Below, piece by piece: positions 34,245-42,374 of a stretch of DNA of 64,000 nt. Under the pieces are notes generated by a model, which was not told where the DNA came from, did no database searches, and worked only from the letters and a program-made list of their open reading frames with translations. Numbering within the stretch: position 1 is the stretch's first letter; the number at the start of each line of letters is the position of its first letter. Location of the stretch: positions 252,921-316,920 of the forward strand of contig DFOA01000017.1 in assembly GCA_002381185.1 (NCBI GenBank), given 5' to 3'. The position numbers and the translations under genes are program-made. The DNA comes from Firmicutes bacterium UBA3553 (GTDB lineage Bacteria; Bacillota; Clostridia; Tissierellales; Sedimentibacteraceae).

Positions 34245-35297
34245 ATGTCAGTAAGTATTGCGGAAGCAAAGAAGCTCATATCTTCGGTTCCTAAGGTTGA
34301 GCTTGGATTTTTTCCAACTCCGCTGCATAAATTAGAAAATTTATCACGCATGCTCGGTATTAACCTTTTTATTAAGCGTGACGATTATACGGGTAAAAAT
34401 TTATTTGGCGGAAATAAAACAAGAAAATTGGAGTTTTTAATAGGCAAGGCTGTCCAGCAAAAAAGCGAATACGTGTTTACATATGGAGCAACACAGTCAA
34501 ATCACGCCATGCAGACAGTGTGGGCGGCTTCTTCCCATAATCTTAAGCCTGTCCTTTACCTGGTTGCTGTGGTTGAGCCGGACGAAAATGATGTGAAGGC
34601 AAATCTTTTACTGGATAAAATATTTGATGCTGAGATACATGTTGTAAGCCCCGAAAAGGGCGAGAGCTTCATCAAGGCGGATAAGCGCTCCCTCATTCTC
34701 GGCTTTGAGCATATTAAGCGGTTGGAAGAAGAAGGCCATAAATGCTATAACATCCCCATGGGAGGAGCAAACCAGGTGGGAACAGCCGGTTACATTTCAG
34801 GCTTTGTGGAATTATATGAGCAGGCGCAGCAAATGGGAATAAATTTTGATTACCTGTACCATGCCACAGGCTCCGGAGGAACGATGGCAGGCCTCGTGGC
34901 AGGCAAAAAGCTGCTTGGATCCCATACGGTTATAAAATCAATGGCTGTCCTGGATACGGATGATAGCTATATTCCTCACAAGGCTGAGCTGGCAAATGAA
35001 GCTTTGAAATACATAGGTGCGGCCCCTATTGTAGATGTATCCGACTTCCAGATAGATGCGGACTTCTACGCCCCCGGATATGAGAGGCCTAATGAAGGAG
35101 CCACCGAAGCCATCAAGCTGCTTGCAAAAAATGAAGGTATACTCACAGACCCTGTATATAGTGGCAAAGCATTATCAGGATTGATTCACGACGCCCGTAC
35201 CGGAAAAATAAAGCAGGGCAGCAATGTGGTATTTCTACACACAGGCGGAGCCACAGCCCTCTTCGCTGAAAAGGAAATATTGGGGAGTCTGTTTTAA
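34245..35297 (+). CDS. PLP-dependent D-cysteine desulfhydrase / ACC deaminase family protein
   Basis: 350 aa. The fold-type II PLP enzyme signature FFPTPLHKLENLSRML...IKRDDYTG is followed by FGGNKTRKLEFLI with the PLP lysine at Lys58. The ATQSNHAMQT substrate loop and GSGGTMAGLVAGKKL phosphate-binding loop follow. Known members degrade D-cysteine to pyruvate, sulfide and ammonia or open 1-aminocyclopropane-1-carboxylate; the sequence does not decide which. Start ATG follows AAAGGAGG. Monocistronic with a strong terminator. Confidence 0.88.
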   Translation: MSVSIAEAKKLISSVPKVELGFFPTPLHKLENLSRMLGINLFIKRDDYTGKNLFGGNKTRKLEFLIGKAVQQKSEYVFTYGATQSNHAMQTVWAASSHNLKPVLYLVAVVEPDENDVKANLLLDKIFDAEIHVVSPEKGESFIKADKRSLILGFEHIKRLEEEGHKCYNIPMGGANQVGTAGYISGFVELYEQAQQMGINFDYLYHATGSGGTMAGLVAGKKLLGSHTVIKSMAVLDTDDSYIPHKAELANEALKYIGAAPIVDVSDFQIDADFYAPGYERPNEGATEAIKLLAKNEGILTDPVYSGKALSGLIHDARTGKIKQGSNVVFLHTGGATALFAEKEILGSLF

Positions 35298-35373
35298 TAA
35301 ACAGTGCAGTTGAAATTTACGAGAGAAGGCAAACTGTAGAGCTATTGGAAAGGGTATCAGGCAATATGAACGT

Positions 35374-35412
35374 GAACATGCCACTGTCTACTTGACAGTG
35401 GCATGTTCAATT
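35374..35412 (+). terminator. Terminator after the desulfhydrase gene
   Basis: Perfect 15-bp arms GAACATGCCACTGTC / GACAGTGGCATGTTC followed by AATTTTATTTG. Confidence 0.9.
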
Positions 35413-35573
35413 TTATTTGTCTTTTTTGATTGTATTTTCATCAGACAAATTTTGTCCGCCAAAGGTGACTTCAATTGGATTGATGTTATCCTGAACATGT
35501 GTCACGGTTTAATGTAAATTTAATAAACTGGCTATATAATAAATATACCATTAATTTTATGGGGGGTGACGTC

Positions 35574-36374
35574 ATGAAAACTTTTTACGAAAATTACTTC
35601 AAACCTCAGAATGTTACGCCTGATTCAAGGATTTTTTCTCCTGAGCACATCATATTGTCGAGTCTGGGGATTTTTTTTATCATTTGCATAATACATGTCC
35701 AGATGAAAAGATGCGACGTAAATTATTCAAAGAAAATATTGAAATGTTCAGCAGTTATTATGATGATTTTAGAGATATTCCGTATAAGCTGGTCCACATT
35801 TTATTATGGCTTCAGCCTGAAAAATATCCGCTTTGACTGGTGCAATCAAATCAGCCTTGTGTTGCCGTTCATTGTGCTGGCAGGAAAACAAGGGCTGTAT
35901 CCATATATTGATATATTGTCTTTTATGGGCGGGGCAGGCGTGTTAATTTATCCGGCCTGGGTTTTTTACGACTATGCGGGAATACACATTATGTCGGTTC
36001 AAAGTATGATTTCCCATACACTCATGATAATAATACCAATCTCAATTTCATTTGTATCCGGACATTGGGAGAGCGAAAAGAATATTCGAAAACCTCTTAA
36101 AGGGTTTGTATGCATGGCTCTTGTGGCATATATCATGTCAAGAGCATTGAACGTCAATTATTTGATTATGCTGAGAGCTGATGGAATACCGCTGCTGAGG
36201 AACTTTTCGTTTCCATGGTACTGGACGGTAGCAATTCCATGTTTAGTTCTCTCTGTCAATTTAGTTAAATTAATGTTTTGCAAATTATCCCGAATAATCG
36301 ACAAAAAGAGAGCTGCAAAGCTTGAATTTGATGGATCGCACTATAAAGACGAAGAGGTTGAATCAATAATTTAA
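35574..36374 (+). CDS. YwaF/TIGR02206-family integral membrane protein
   Basis: About 266 aa. ATG 35574 follows GGGGGGTGACGTC; an in-frame ATG at 35499 adds 25 residues but lacks a site. Seven or so hydrophobic helices include FYYGFSLKNIRFDWCNQISLVLPFIVLAG and FPWYWTVAIPCLVLSVN. The DWCN..L.LPF pattern and length resemble the TP0381/YwaF family, whose function is unknown. Stands alone before tldD. Confidence 0.75.
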   Translation: MKTFYENYFKPQNVTPDSRIFSPEHIILSSLGIFFIICIIHVQMKRCDVNYSKKILKCSAVIMMILEIFRISWSTFYYGFSLKNIRFDWCNQISLVLPFIVLAGKQGLYPYIDILSFMGGAGVLIYPAWVFYDYAGIHIMSVQSMISHTLMIIIPISISFVSGHWESEKNIRKPLKGFVCMALVAYIMSRALNVNYLIMLRADGIPLLRNFSFPWYWTVAIPCLVLSVNLVKLMFCKLSRIIDKKRAAKLEFDGSHYKDEEVESII

Positions 36375-36451
36375 ATAAGGAAAAAACTATTAATATTTTA
36401 AGGAAAATATGGTAAAATATAAATAAATTATATAAAGATAGGAGTGATTGT

Positions 36452-37843
36452 GTGTTAAGCAGGAAATTAATTGAAGATACATTAAATGCTGCCTTGTCAA
36501 CCGGGGGAGATTTTGCCGAGATTTTTGTTGAAGACAGAACAAATAACGGCATTGTCATGATTGGCGGCAAGGTTGAGAGCACTATGTCCGGGAGAGATTA
36601 CGGCGTTGGTGTAAGAATATTCAAAGGCTTCAACAGCGTTTATGCGTATACAAACAAATCGGACCGCGATACATTAATAGCTACAGCAAAGAAGGCAGCA
36701 GCTGCAGTTGAGGGAAATCAAACTATTACAACACTGAATCTTGAAAAATCAGATGTTAAAAATATCAATACAATACAAATAGACCCGGACAGCATAGAAA
36801 AAACCAGAAAGGTGCAGCTCATGCGCAAGGCTTACGATACAGCCTTCAATTACAGCGACGTGATTACTCAGGTAACAGTAAATTACACTGATTACAATCA
36901 AAACATAATGGTTGCAAACTCAGAAGGCTTGTGGAGGGAAGATACACGTGTACGCTGCCGTCTTGGCATATCATCGGTTGCATCAAAGAACGGGGAAATG
37001 CAGTCAGGATTTTTCGGCCCCGGTGCAAGCAAGGGGTATGAATTTTTTGAGAATCTTGATGTGGACTATTATGCAAAGGAAGCATCGAGAATTGCAGTTA
37101 CAATGGTAAATGCAAAATACAGCCCAAGCGGCAAGATGTCAGTTATTATTGACAACGGCTTTGGAGGAGTAATATTCCACGAGGCATGCGGCCATGGTCT
37201 GGAGGCAACTTCAGTAGCAAAAGGTCTTTCAGTTTTTTCGGGAAAAATTGGTCAGCAAATAGCATCCCCTCTTGTAACGGCCATAGATGACGGTTCAATA
37301 CCAGGAGAATGGGGTTCATACAACATTGATGATGAAGGAACCAAGTCCCAAAGAAATGTACTTATTGAAAACGGCATACTTAAGGGTTATATGATTGATA
37401 AGCTGAATGCAAGAAGAATGAACATGGATATCACAGGTTCTTCCAGGCGCCAGGGTTACAGATATGCTCCAACATCACGTATGTCAAATACATTTATTGA
37501 TAACGGCAAATCAACTCCCGAAGAAATCATAGCAAATACAGAAAGAGGAATTTATGCAAAGCATATGGGAGGCGGTTCGGTAAATCCAAGCACCGGAGAG
37601 TTCAATTTCGCTGTAATGGAAGGCTACATAGTTGAAAACGGTAAGATAAAGGATCCTGTAAGAGGAGCAACACTTATTGGAAAGGGAACAGACATATTGA
37701 ACAAAATAGATATGGTGGGCAACAATCTGATGCAAAGTCAGGGTATGTGCGGCTCTGTCAGCGGAAGCATACCTGCCAATGTGGGGCAGCCTATGATAAG
37801 AGTATCAGAAATAACTGTAGGCGGAAGGGAAGGTGAAAAATAG
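36452..37843 (+). CDS. tldD: TldD metalloprotease homologue
   Basis: 463 aa, GTG start after GATAGGAGTG. The zinc motif HExxxH is present as HEACGH at residues 243-248. The conserved DDGSIPGEWGSYNIDDEGT and RMSNTFIDNG segments and C-terminal G.GTDILNKIDMVGNN are typical. TldD forms a heterodimer with TldE that digests unfolded peptides and matures peptide natural products. The stop overlaps the GTG of tldE. Confidence 0.95.
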   Translation: MLSRKLIEDTLNAALSTGGDFAEIFVEDRTNNGIVMIGGKVESTMSGRDYGVGVRIFKGFNSVYAYTNKSDRDTLIATAKKAAAAVEGNQTITTLNLEKSDVKNINTIQIDPDSIEKTRKVQLMRKAYDTAFNYSDVITQVTVNYTDYNQNIMVANSEGLWREDTRVRCRLGISSVASKNGEMQSGFFGPGASKGYEFFENLDVDYYAKEASRIAVTMVNAKYSPSGKMSVIIDNGFGGVIFHEACGHGLEATSVAKGLSVFSGKIGQQIASPLVTAIDDGSIPGEWGSYNIDDEGTKSQRNVLIENGILKGYMIDKLNARRMNMDITGSSRRQGYRYAPTSRMSNTFIDNGKSTPEEIIANTERGIYAKHMGGGSVNPSTGEFNFAVMEGYIVENGKIKDPVRGATLIGKGTDILNKIDMVGNNLMQSQGMCGSVSGSIPANVGQPMIRVSEITVGGREGEK

Positions 37844-39195
37844 TGGATATAAAGCCATTGATAGAAAAGGTATTTCAAAAAGGCAGACTTAAGGGTCTTG
37901 GTGATATGGAAGTATATTATTCCGCAGGAAGCAGTCTTTCGTTGAAGGTGTTCCAAAAAGAACTTGACGGCTACAGCCTTTCTGAAAGCGAAGGATTATC
38001 ACTGAGAGGAGTTTACAAAGGCAAGATGGGATATTCATACACTGAAAAAGTTGATGAATCCTCCATTGATATGCTGGTTAAAAATGTTGTTGAAAATGCA
38101 ACTGTAATAGATTCTGATGATGAGGAATTCATCTATGGTGGTTCAAAGGAATACAAAAAGGTGGATACATTTAATCCAAGCCTTGAAAAGGTCTCTGAAA
38201 CAGATAAAATCAGTTTTGTTAAGCAGTTGGAAGAAGAAGCCTTTAAAATAGACAAGAGAGTTACTTCCGTTGAAACATGTGTCTATGGAGATGGTTATGG
38301 TGAAACGGTAATGTCAAACACAAAAGGTCTATATCTTCATGACAAAAGTAATATTGCCTATACATACGCAGTTGTGGTTGCCAAAGAAGGCGATGATATA
38401 AAGACAGGAATGGCATACAGGACAGGAAATGACTTTTCAAAATTCAACGCTAAAGAAATAGCTGAAGAAGCTGTTAAAGAAGCACTATCCTTATTAGGAG
38501 CAAAATCTGTCAAGTCAGGAGATTATGCCGTAGTTATAAGGAATGGTGCGGCAGCTGATTTACTGGAAGCATTTACAGGTATTTTCTCAGCTGAAAGCGT
38601 ACAAAAAGACCTTTCTCTTTTAAAGGGAAAGCTAAATCAGCAAATAGGAAGTGAAAAATTTACTTTGGTTGATGATCCTTTTATGGAAGGCGGATTAGCT
38701 TCAAAATCCTTTGATGGTGAAGGAGTGGCATGCAAGTATAAAAAGGTAATCGACAAAGGTGTATTAAAAACATATTTTCATAACTTAAAAACTTCAAAGA
38801 AAGACAACATAGAAACAACGGGAAATGCAAGCAAGGGCTCATATAAAGCATCCATAGGCATTTCACCCTCTAATTTCTACGTTGAAAAAGGCGAGAAATC
38901 ATTGGATGAAATCATTTCAGGGATGGATTCCGGCATAATGATTACTGAGCTTCAAGGTCTCCACTCAGGACTGAATTCAATATCGGGAGATTTTTCTTTG
39001 GCAGCCCTTGGATTTGAAATTAAGGGAGGGAAAATAGATAGACCTGTTGAACAGATAACAGTTGCTGGAAACTATTTTGAATTGCTTAAGAATATTGAAG
39101 AAGTGGGTTCAGATTTAAAATTTGGTTTGCCGGGAGAAGCATATATCGGCTCGCCATCATTAAAGATTAAAAAATTAGCTATAGCAGGTGAATAG
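37843..39195 (+). CDS. tldE: TldE/PmbA metalloprotease-like partner
   Basis: 450 aa, GTG start overlapping the tldD TAG (TAGTG). It has PmbA/TldE layout without the HExxxH motif, as expected for the non-catalytic partner: ADLLEAFTGIFSAESVQKDLS, FVDDPFMEGGLASKSFDGEG and LQGLHSGLNSISGDFSLAALGF. The pair is probably one functional protease. No peptide precursor gene is visible beside it. Confidence 0.94.
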   Translation: MDIKPLIEKVFQKGRLKGLGDMEVYYSAGSSLSLKVFQKELDGYSLSESEGLSLRGVYKGKMGYSYTEKVDESSIDMLVKNVVENATVIDSDDEEFIYGGSKEYKKVDTFNPSLEKVSETDKISFVKQLEEEAFKIDKRVTSVETCVYGDGYGETVMSNTKGLYLHDKSNIAYTYAVVVAKEGDDIKTGMAYRTGNDFSKFNAKEIAEEAVKEALSLLGAKSVKSGDYAVVIRNGAAADLLEAFTGIFSAESVQKDLSLLKGKLNQQIGSEKFTLVDDPFMEGGLASKSFDGEGVACKYKKVIDKGVLKTYFHNLKTSKKDNIETTGNASKGSYKASIGISPSNFYVEKGEKSLDEIISGMDSGIMITELQGLHSGLNSISGDFSLAALGFEIKGGKIDRPVEQITVAGNYFELLKNIEEVGSDLKFGLPGEAYIGSPSLKIKKLAIAGE

Positions 39196-39244
39196 AACAT
39201 GCAGGGAAGGTCACGGCCTTCCCCTGTGAATACAGCTTACATGC

Positions 39245-39273
39245 AAAAAGACAATCCCTAAGGACTGTCTTTT
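39245..39273. terminator. Bidirectional terminator between tldE and the DUF378 gene
   Basis: AAAAGACA.TCC and GGA.TGTCTTTT arms around CTAA, with one mismatch; lies between convergent genes. A smaller GGGAAGG/CCTTCCC hairpin lies just upstream near 39207. Confidence 0.75.
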
Positions 39274-39290
39274 AAATTGCTATTATCTTG

Positions 39291-39488
39291 TTAGTCTACT
39301 CGTTCACGTTCATTGAATAATAATGTTATGCAGTATAAACCTGCTAAACCTACAAGTCCATACACCAAGCGGCTGAATATTGCTGTTTGGCCTCCAAATA
39401 TAGCAGCAACAAGGTCAAACTGAAACAATGCAATCAGACCCCAGTTTATAGCTCCTATAATGACTAATACCAATGCAAATTTATCCAT
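39291..39488 (-). CDS. DUF378-family small membrane protein
   Basis: 65 aa behind AAGGAGGATAATAACC. Two helices with the family pattern LVIIGAINWGLIALFQFDLVAAIFGG and RLVYGLVGLAGLYCI. Function unknown; commonly a single-gene unit in Firmicutes. Confidence 0.88.
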   Translation of the reverse strand: MDKFALVLVIIGAINWGLIALFQFDLVAAIFGGQTAIFSRLVYGLVGLAGLYCITLLFNERERVD

Positions 39489-39643
39489 AGGTTATTATCC
39501 TCCTTAAATTAAATATATTGTTATTGTTTCAATAATTTTCTAGATTATGCACAAAATCAAAAAAATTAAATCTGGTGTATAGAATTAACATATATTTTTT
39601 TCGTGAATATAATAACTAAAAATGTATGTGTAAGGAGGTTTAT

Positions 39644-39937
39644 ATGGAAAATTTCAAACCTGATAATATTGAAGCTAATGATAATATAAATATTCAATGC
39701 GATTGTGATAGGGACAGAGTAGGCGGAAGAGAAGGAATAAGAAGACCTCAGCCGCAGCCTCCATGTGTTTGTGATAGAAACAGATTAGCAGGTGCAGGTG
39801 GTATAGATTCATCTCTATTATTCTTCTTTTTACTGTTAGTTGTTATTGTGTGTCAAAGTGATTGCGATATAGAATTGAATACTTTGCTTTGGTTCTTCCT
39901 GCTTCTCGTAGTTCTTTACAACAGATTTGAATTTTAA
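39644..39937 (+). CDS. Hypothetical small protein with two hydrophobic stretches (97 aa)
   Basis: ATG 39644 follows TAAGGAGGTTTAT (near-perfect). An N-terminal polar half has two similar CDCDRDRVGG / CVCDRNRLAG motifs about 30 residues apart, i.e. a small internal repeat with Cys-Asp-Arg content. The C-terminal half has two Leu/Phe/Val-rich stretches (SSLLFFFLLLVVIVC and LLWFFLLLVVLYN). It recalls small clostridial envelope or spore-coat proteins, but I do not recognise it. The strong ribosome site suggests high expression. Confidence 0.7.
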   Translation: MENFKPDNIEANDNINIQCDCDRDRVGGREGIRRPQPQPPCVCDRNRLAGAGGIDSSLLFFFLLLVVIVCQSDCDIELNTLLWFFLLLVVLYNRFEF

Positions 39938-39973
39938 AAATAAGTCTGCCTGTTTATCAGGCAGACTTATTTT
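39937..39973. terminator. Bidirectional terminator overlapping the end of the next gene
   Basis: AAAATAAGTCTGCCTG and CAGGCAGACTTATTTT arms around TTTAT. The right arm contains the last codons of the minus-strand gene ending at 39957. Confidence 0.88.
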
Positions 39974-40235
39974 CATCATCTATTAATTCAACTTCAAGTT
40001 TGTCGAAATCAACCTCATCTATGAAATCCTGAGGATAAAAGGTAACATATTTAAATTGTGAAAATTCCAGATCGTGTTTTTTCAGCCAGACAGGTACGCT
40101 GATATCAAACTTTCGACATATTTCCTTCAGGCATTTATCCCTTTTTTCAGAGGGATCAATCTCTTCTTTGTTTTTAACCACTATTGAATCTGTTAAATGG
40201 TTTTTATTAATTTTCTTTGCCCATAATTTATACAT
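39957..40235 (-). CDS. Hypothetical acidic protein (92 aa), last gene after HesB-like selenoproteins
   Basis: Soluble, charged, no signal. Starts 10 bp after the stop of the second selenoprotein gene, so probably co-transcribed. The segment DKCLKEICRKFDISVPVWLKKHDLEFSQFKYVTFYPQDFIDEVDFDKLEVEL resembles small conserved clostridial proteins of unknown role. Its single pair of cysteines (Cys35 and Cys40) could be redox or metal active. Context suggests a partner of the HesB-like proteins. Confidence 0.72.
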   Translation of the reverse strand: MYKLWAKKINKNHLTDSIVVKNKEEIDPSEKRDKCLKEICRKFDISVPVWLKKHDLEFSQFKYVTFYPQDFIDEVDFDKLEVELIDDENKSA

Positions 40236-40245
40236 AATTCACCAA

Positions 40246-40515
40246 CTAATATAACGGTGTTACTATAAAATCCTTGAACAGCAACCCGCCGTAATTTATT
40301 TTCGCGCCTTTTAATGTTTTTTCCAAATCTTTCGGCACTATAATATCAATGCCGTCCACATTGTACACATTATCTTCTTCAGATTGCTTCACCGAAACAA
40401 TTTTATAGGTAAAACCGCTTCATCCAACTGGATATGTGACAAGCATAATAGGCACATTATGTTCTTGCATTAAAGACAGTTTCGCTTTAGCCTTGTCAGT
40501 AATACTAATGTTCAT
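40246..40515 (-). CDS. HesB/IscA-like selenoprotein, second copy (UGA = Sec32)
   Basis: Reads as 89 aa if the in-frame TGA (40420-40422) encodes selenocysteine: MNISITDKAKAKLSLM, then VTYPVG-Sec-SGFTYKIV, then YNVDGIDIIVPKDL and GAKINYGG. This is the HesB/IscA fold, and Sec replaces the first cluster cysteine of the usual GGCSGF motif. Homology continues in frame on both sides of the UGA. Exactly 18 nt after it lies an 8-bp hairpin with loop GGU, fitting a bacterial SECIS. Lies 9 bp after the first copy and 10 bp before the 92-aa gene. HesB-like selenoproteins are a known family; their exact role is unclear (Fe-S or redox). Confidence 0.88.
40383..40401 (-). promoter_or_regulatory. Bacterial SECIS element, second selenoprotein gene
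   Basis: RNA hairpin AUUGUUUC-GGU-GAAGCAAU on the minus strand, one G-U pair, apical loop of 3 nt starting with G, 18 nt after the UGA. Geometry matches the bSECIS rules (loop 16-37 nt downstream, G in the first two loop positions). Confidence 0.8.
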
Positions 40516-40524
40516 ATACAATCC

Positions 40525-40800
40525 TTATTTGAATTTTGCAGCAACTTCAAATCCCTTTCTGAATACTCCGTTGGTGTAATCAATTTCAGCGCCCTTTATT
40601 GCACCTTCTAAGTCATCAGATACAATTAAATCAAAGCCTTCAACTTTATATATTTTATCATTGTCTGATTGTTTCTCCGAAACAATGCCTATTTCGGCAC
40701 CACATCAGGAATAGCCTGTTATTTTTAACTTAATAGGCTGTTGATTATTTTTTAATTCATTCATTTTTTCTTTTGCACTGCTTGTTAATTTAAATTCCAT
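40525..40800 (-). CDS. HesB/IscA-like selenoprotein, first copy (UGA = Sec32)
   Basis: Reads as 91 aa across an in-frame TGA (40705-40707): MEFKLTSSAKEKMNEL, then LKITGYS-Sec-CGAEIGIV, then YKVEGFDLIVSDDL and GAEIDYTNGVFRKGF. ATG 40800 follows GGAGGAATTT. Sec sits at residue 32 as in the neighbouring copy, here followed by a cysteine (Sec-Cys pair). A matching bSECIS hairpin lies 18 nt after the UGA. Without recoding the product would be a useless 31-residue peptide, and the second half has no start codon of its own. Needs SelA/B/C/D encoded elsewhere. Confidence 0.88.
40668..40686 (-). promoter_or_regulatory. Bacterial SECIS element, first selenoprotein gene
   Basis: Perfect 8-bp hairpin AUUGUUUC-GGA-GAAACAAU, 18 nt after the UGA. 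Conserved in sequence and spacing with the element in the second copy, while flanking codons differ, which argues for selection on the RNA. Confidence 0.82.
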
Positions 40801-40821
40801 AAATTCCTCCATTAATTATTA

Positions 40822-40869
40822 TATAGTCACTATAAAGTTTTTTCATAATTTTTTCAGTGACCCGGTCAC
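40822..40869 (-). promoter_or_regulatory. Two palindromes in the selenoprotein promoter region
   Basis: TATAGTCACTATA (40822-40834) overlaps a plausible -10 box (TATAAT on the minus strand), and GTGACCCGGTCAC (40857-40869) lies about 35 bp upstream. Both are odd-length perfect palindromes sharing a GTSAC core, as expected for a dimeric repressor or activator. The regulator is unknown. Confidence 0.5.
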
Positions 40870-40960
40870 ATTAGTTTAACTCAGATTATTGTTTTTATGT
40901 TTGATATATATTATTATAATTTTATAAAATGTTCAAGGAAAAAATGGATAATTGATTGTA

Positions 40961-41632
40961 TTATACAGAAAGAAGAATTTTTTTTGCTTCATCTTTATTT
41001 TGACTTACAACATCTATTTTTTTAATAATTTCAACAGGTCTGTTCCTGATAATATATATATAATCCGATAAAGTGACAGCTTCATCCACATCGTGGGTTA
41101 TGAAAAGCACCGTTCTTTTGCTTTCAATCCAAAGTTTTTTAAATAATGTAATCATTTCATTTTTCAATTTTAAATCCAATCCTTTAAAAGGTTCATCTAA
41201 AATTAAAAAGTTAGAAGGATATGCAAATGCCCTTGCCAGAGAAACTCTTTGGCACATACCTCCGCTTAAGGCATCTGGTTTGTAATTTTCATATCCGTTT
41301 AATTCAACCATATCAATATAGCTGTTTATAATATTTACCCTTTTTTTATCATCATAAACATCCTTCAGCACAAAATCAATGTTGTCATAGACATTGTACC
41401 ATTGAAGAAGCCTTGGCTCTTGAAAGACATAAGAATATACTGCCTTTTCCGTACCGGCTACATTACCGCCGTCAACAGGAATTAAATTGGCAGAAATATT
41501 GGCTATTGTAGATTTGCCCACGCCTGAAGGTCCGAAAAGACACGTAATTTTATTTTCTTCGAAAGAAATGTTGAAATTTTTCAAGATTTCCAGATTATCA
41601 TATTTTTTATACACATTAATCAGACTAATCAT
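40961..41632 (-). CDS. ABC ATPase, SsuB/TauB-like
   Basis: 223 aa. Walker A GPSGVGKST, Q-loop FQEPRLLQW (typical for nitrate/sulfonate/taurine/pyrimidine importers), signature LSGGMCQRVSLARAF, Walker B FLILDEPFKGLD and H-switch THDVDEAV. Overlaps the permease by 8 bp. Together with the next two genes it forms a complete importer. Confidence 0.92.
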   Translation of the reverse strand: MISLINVYKKYDNLEILKNFNISFEENKITCLFGPSGVGKSTIANISANLIPVDGGNVAGTEKAVYSYVFQEPRLLQWYNVYDNIDFVLKDVYDDKKRVNIINSYIDMVELNGYENYKPDALSGGMCQRVSLARAFAYPSNFLILDEPFKGLDLKLKNEMITLFKKLWIESKRTVLFITHDVDEAVTLSDYIYIIRNRPVEIIKKIDVVSQNKDEAKKILLSV

Positions 41633-42374
41633 AATTCCTCGATTTAAATATTTTTTTTAAAGCAATTTCAAAGATATGACTTAAAAATATTATTATTACA
41701 GTCCAGGCAAACAGGTCCGGTATTTCCAGATAAACTTTTGAATCATACAAATAGCTTCCGATTGAGTATTTTGGAAGGCTCAATACCTCTGCAGCAGATG
41801 TTACCTTCCAGCCAATACCAAGGGCGGAAATCATGGAGGCTTTAATATAGGGCAGAGCAGAATAAAAATAAACTGATTTAATAACACGTACTTTTTTGAT
41901 GTTATAAATTTTGCACATTTGAAGAAGTTTTATATCTGTCGATTTTATGCCGCTTACCGTATTTGTCCATATTATGGGGAAGCACATGAGAAACGCAACA
42001 AAAATAGGAACATTGGTATCCTTAAACCACATAATTGCAATAATGATTATTGACATAACAGGAACTGTGCGGATAATTGCTATTAACGGATTGAACAAAT
42101 CATAGAAAAGCTTGTTGACACCGCAGATGTAACCCATTACTATACCCACGGCACAGGATACAAAAAATCCTGCCAGCGTCCTGTAAGAGCTGTAAAATAT
42201 GGTTATGTATGTGTCCTTTGATTTTAATAAACTCAACAGAGCTTCAAATGCGGAAAAAGGAGAAGGGAGGTAAATCTCCTGGTTAATGACCAAAGATAAT
42301 ATCTCCCATACTATAATCCAAAATATTATTATTAATAACTTCCTGCTTTTATTGTGCAAAATAGAATGCATCAT
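41625..42374 (-). CDS. ABC permease, SsuC/ThiX-like
   Basis: 249 aa with about six helices. The coupling motif is in the region of CKIYNIKKVRVIKSVYFYSALPYIKASMISALGIGWKVTSAAEVL, matching the EAA loop of BPD permeases. Overlaps the binding protein's 3' end by 26 bp; the start could be MMHS or a later Met. Imports a small organic anion or cofactor precursor; unknown. Confidence 0.9.
   Translation of the reverse strand: MMHSILHNKSRKLLIIIFWIIVWEILSLVINQEIYLPSPFSAFEALLSLLKSKDTYITIFYSSYRTLAGFFVSCAVGIVMGYICGVNKLFYDLFNPLIAIIRTVPVMSIIIIAIMWFKDTNVPIFVAFLMCFPIIWTNTVSGIKSTDIKLLQMCKIYNIKKVRVIKSVYFYSALPYIKASMISALGIGWKVTSAAEVLSLPKYSIGSYLYDSKVYLEIPDLFAWTVIIIFLSHIFEIALKKIFKSRNYD

Noticed and set aside
40246..40800. 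Reading the HesB-like genes as UGA-inactivated pseudogenes
   Set aside because: Both copies carry UGA at the same codon, sequence is conserved after it, and each has a correctly spaced hairpin; independent decay would not produce this.
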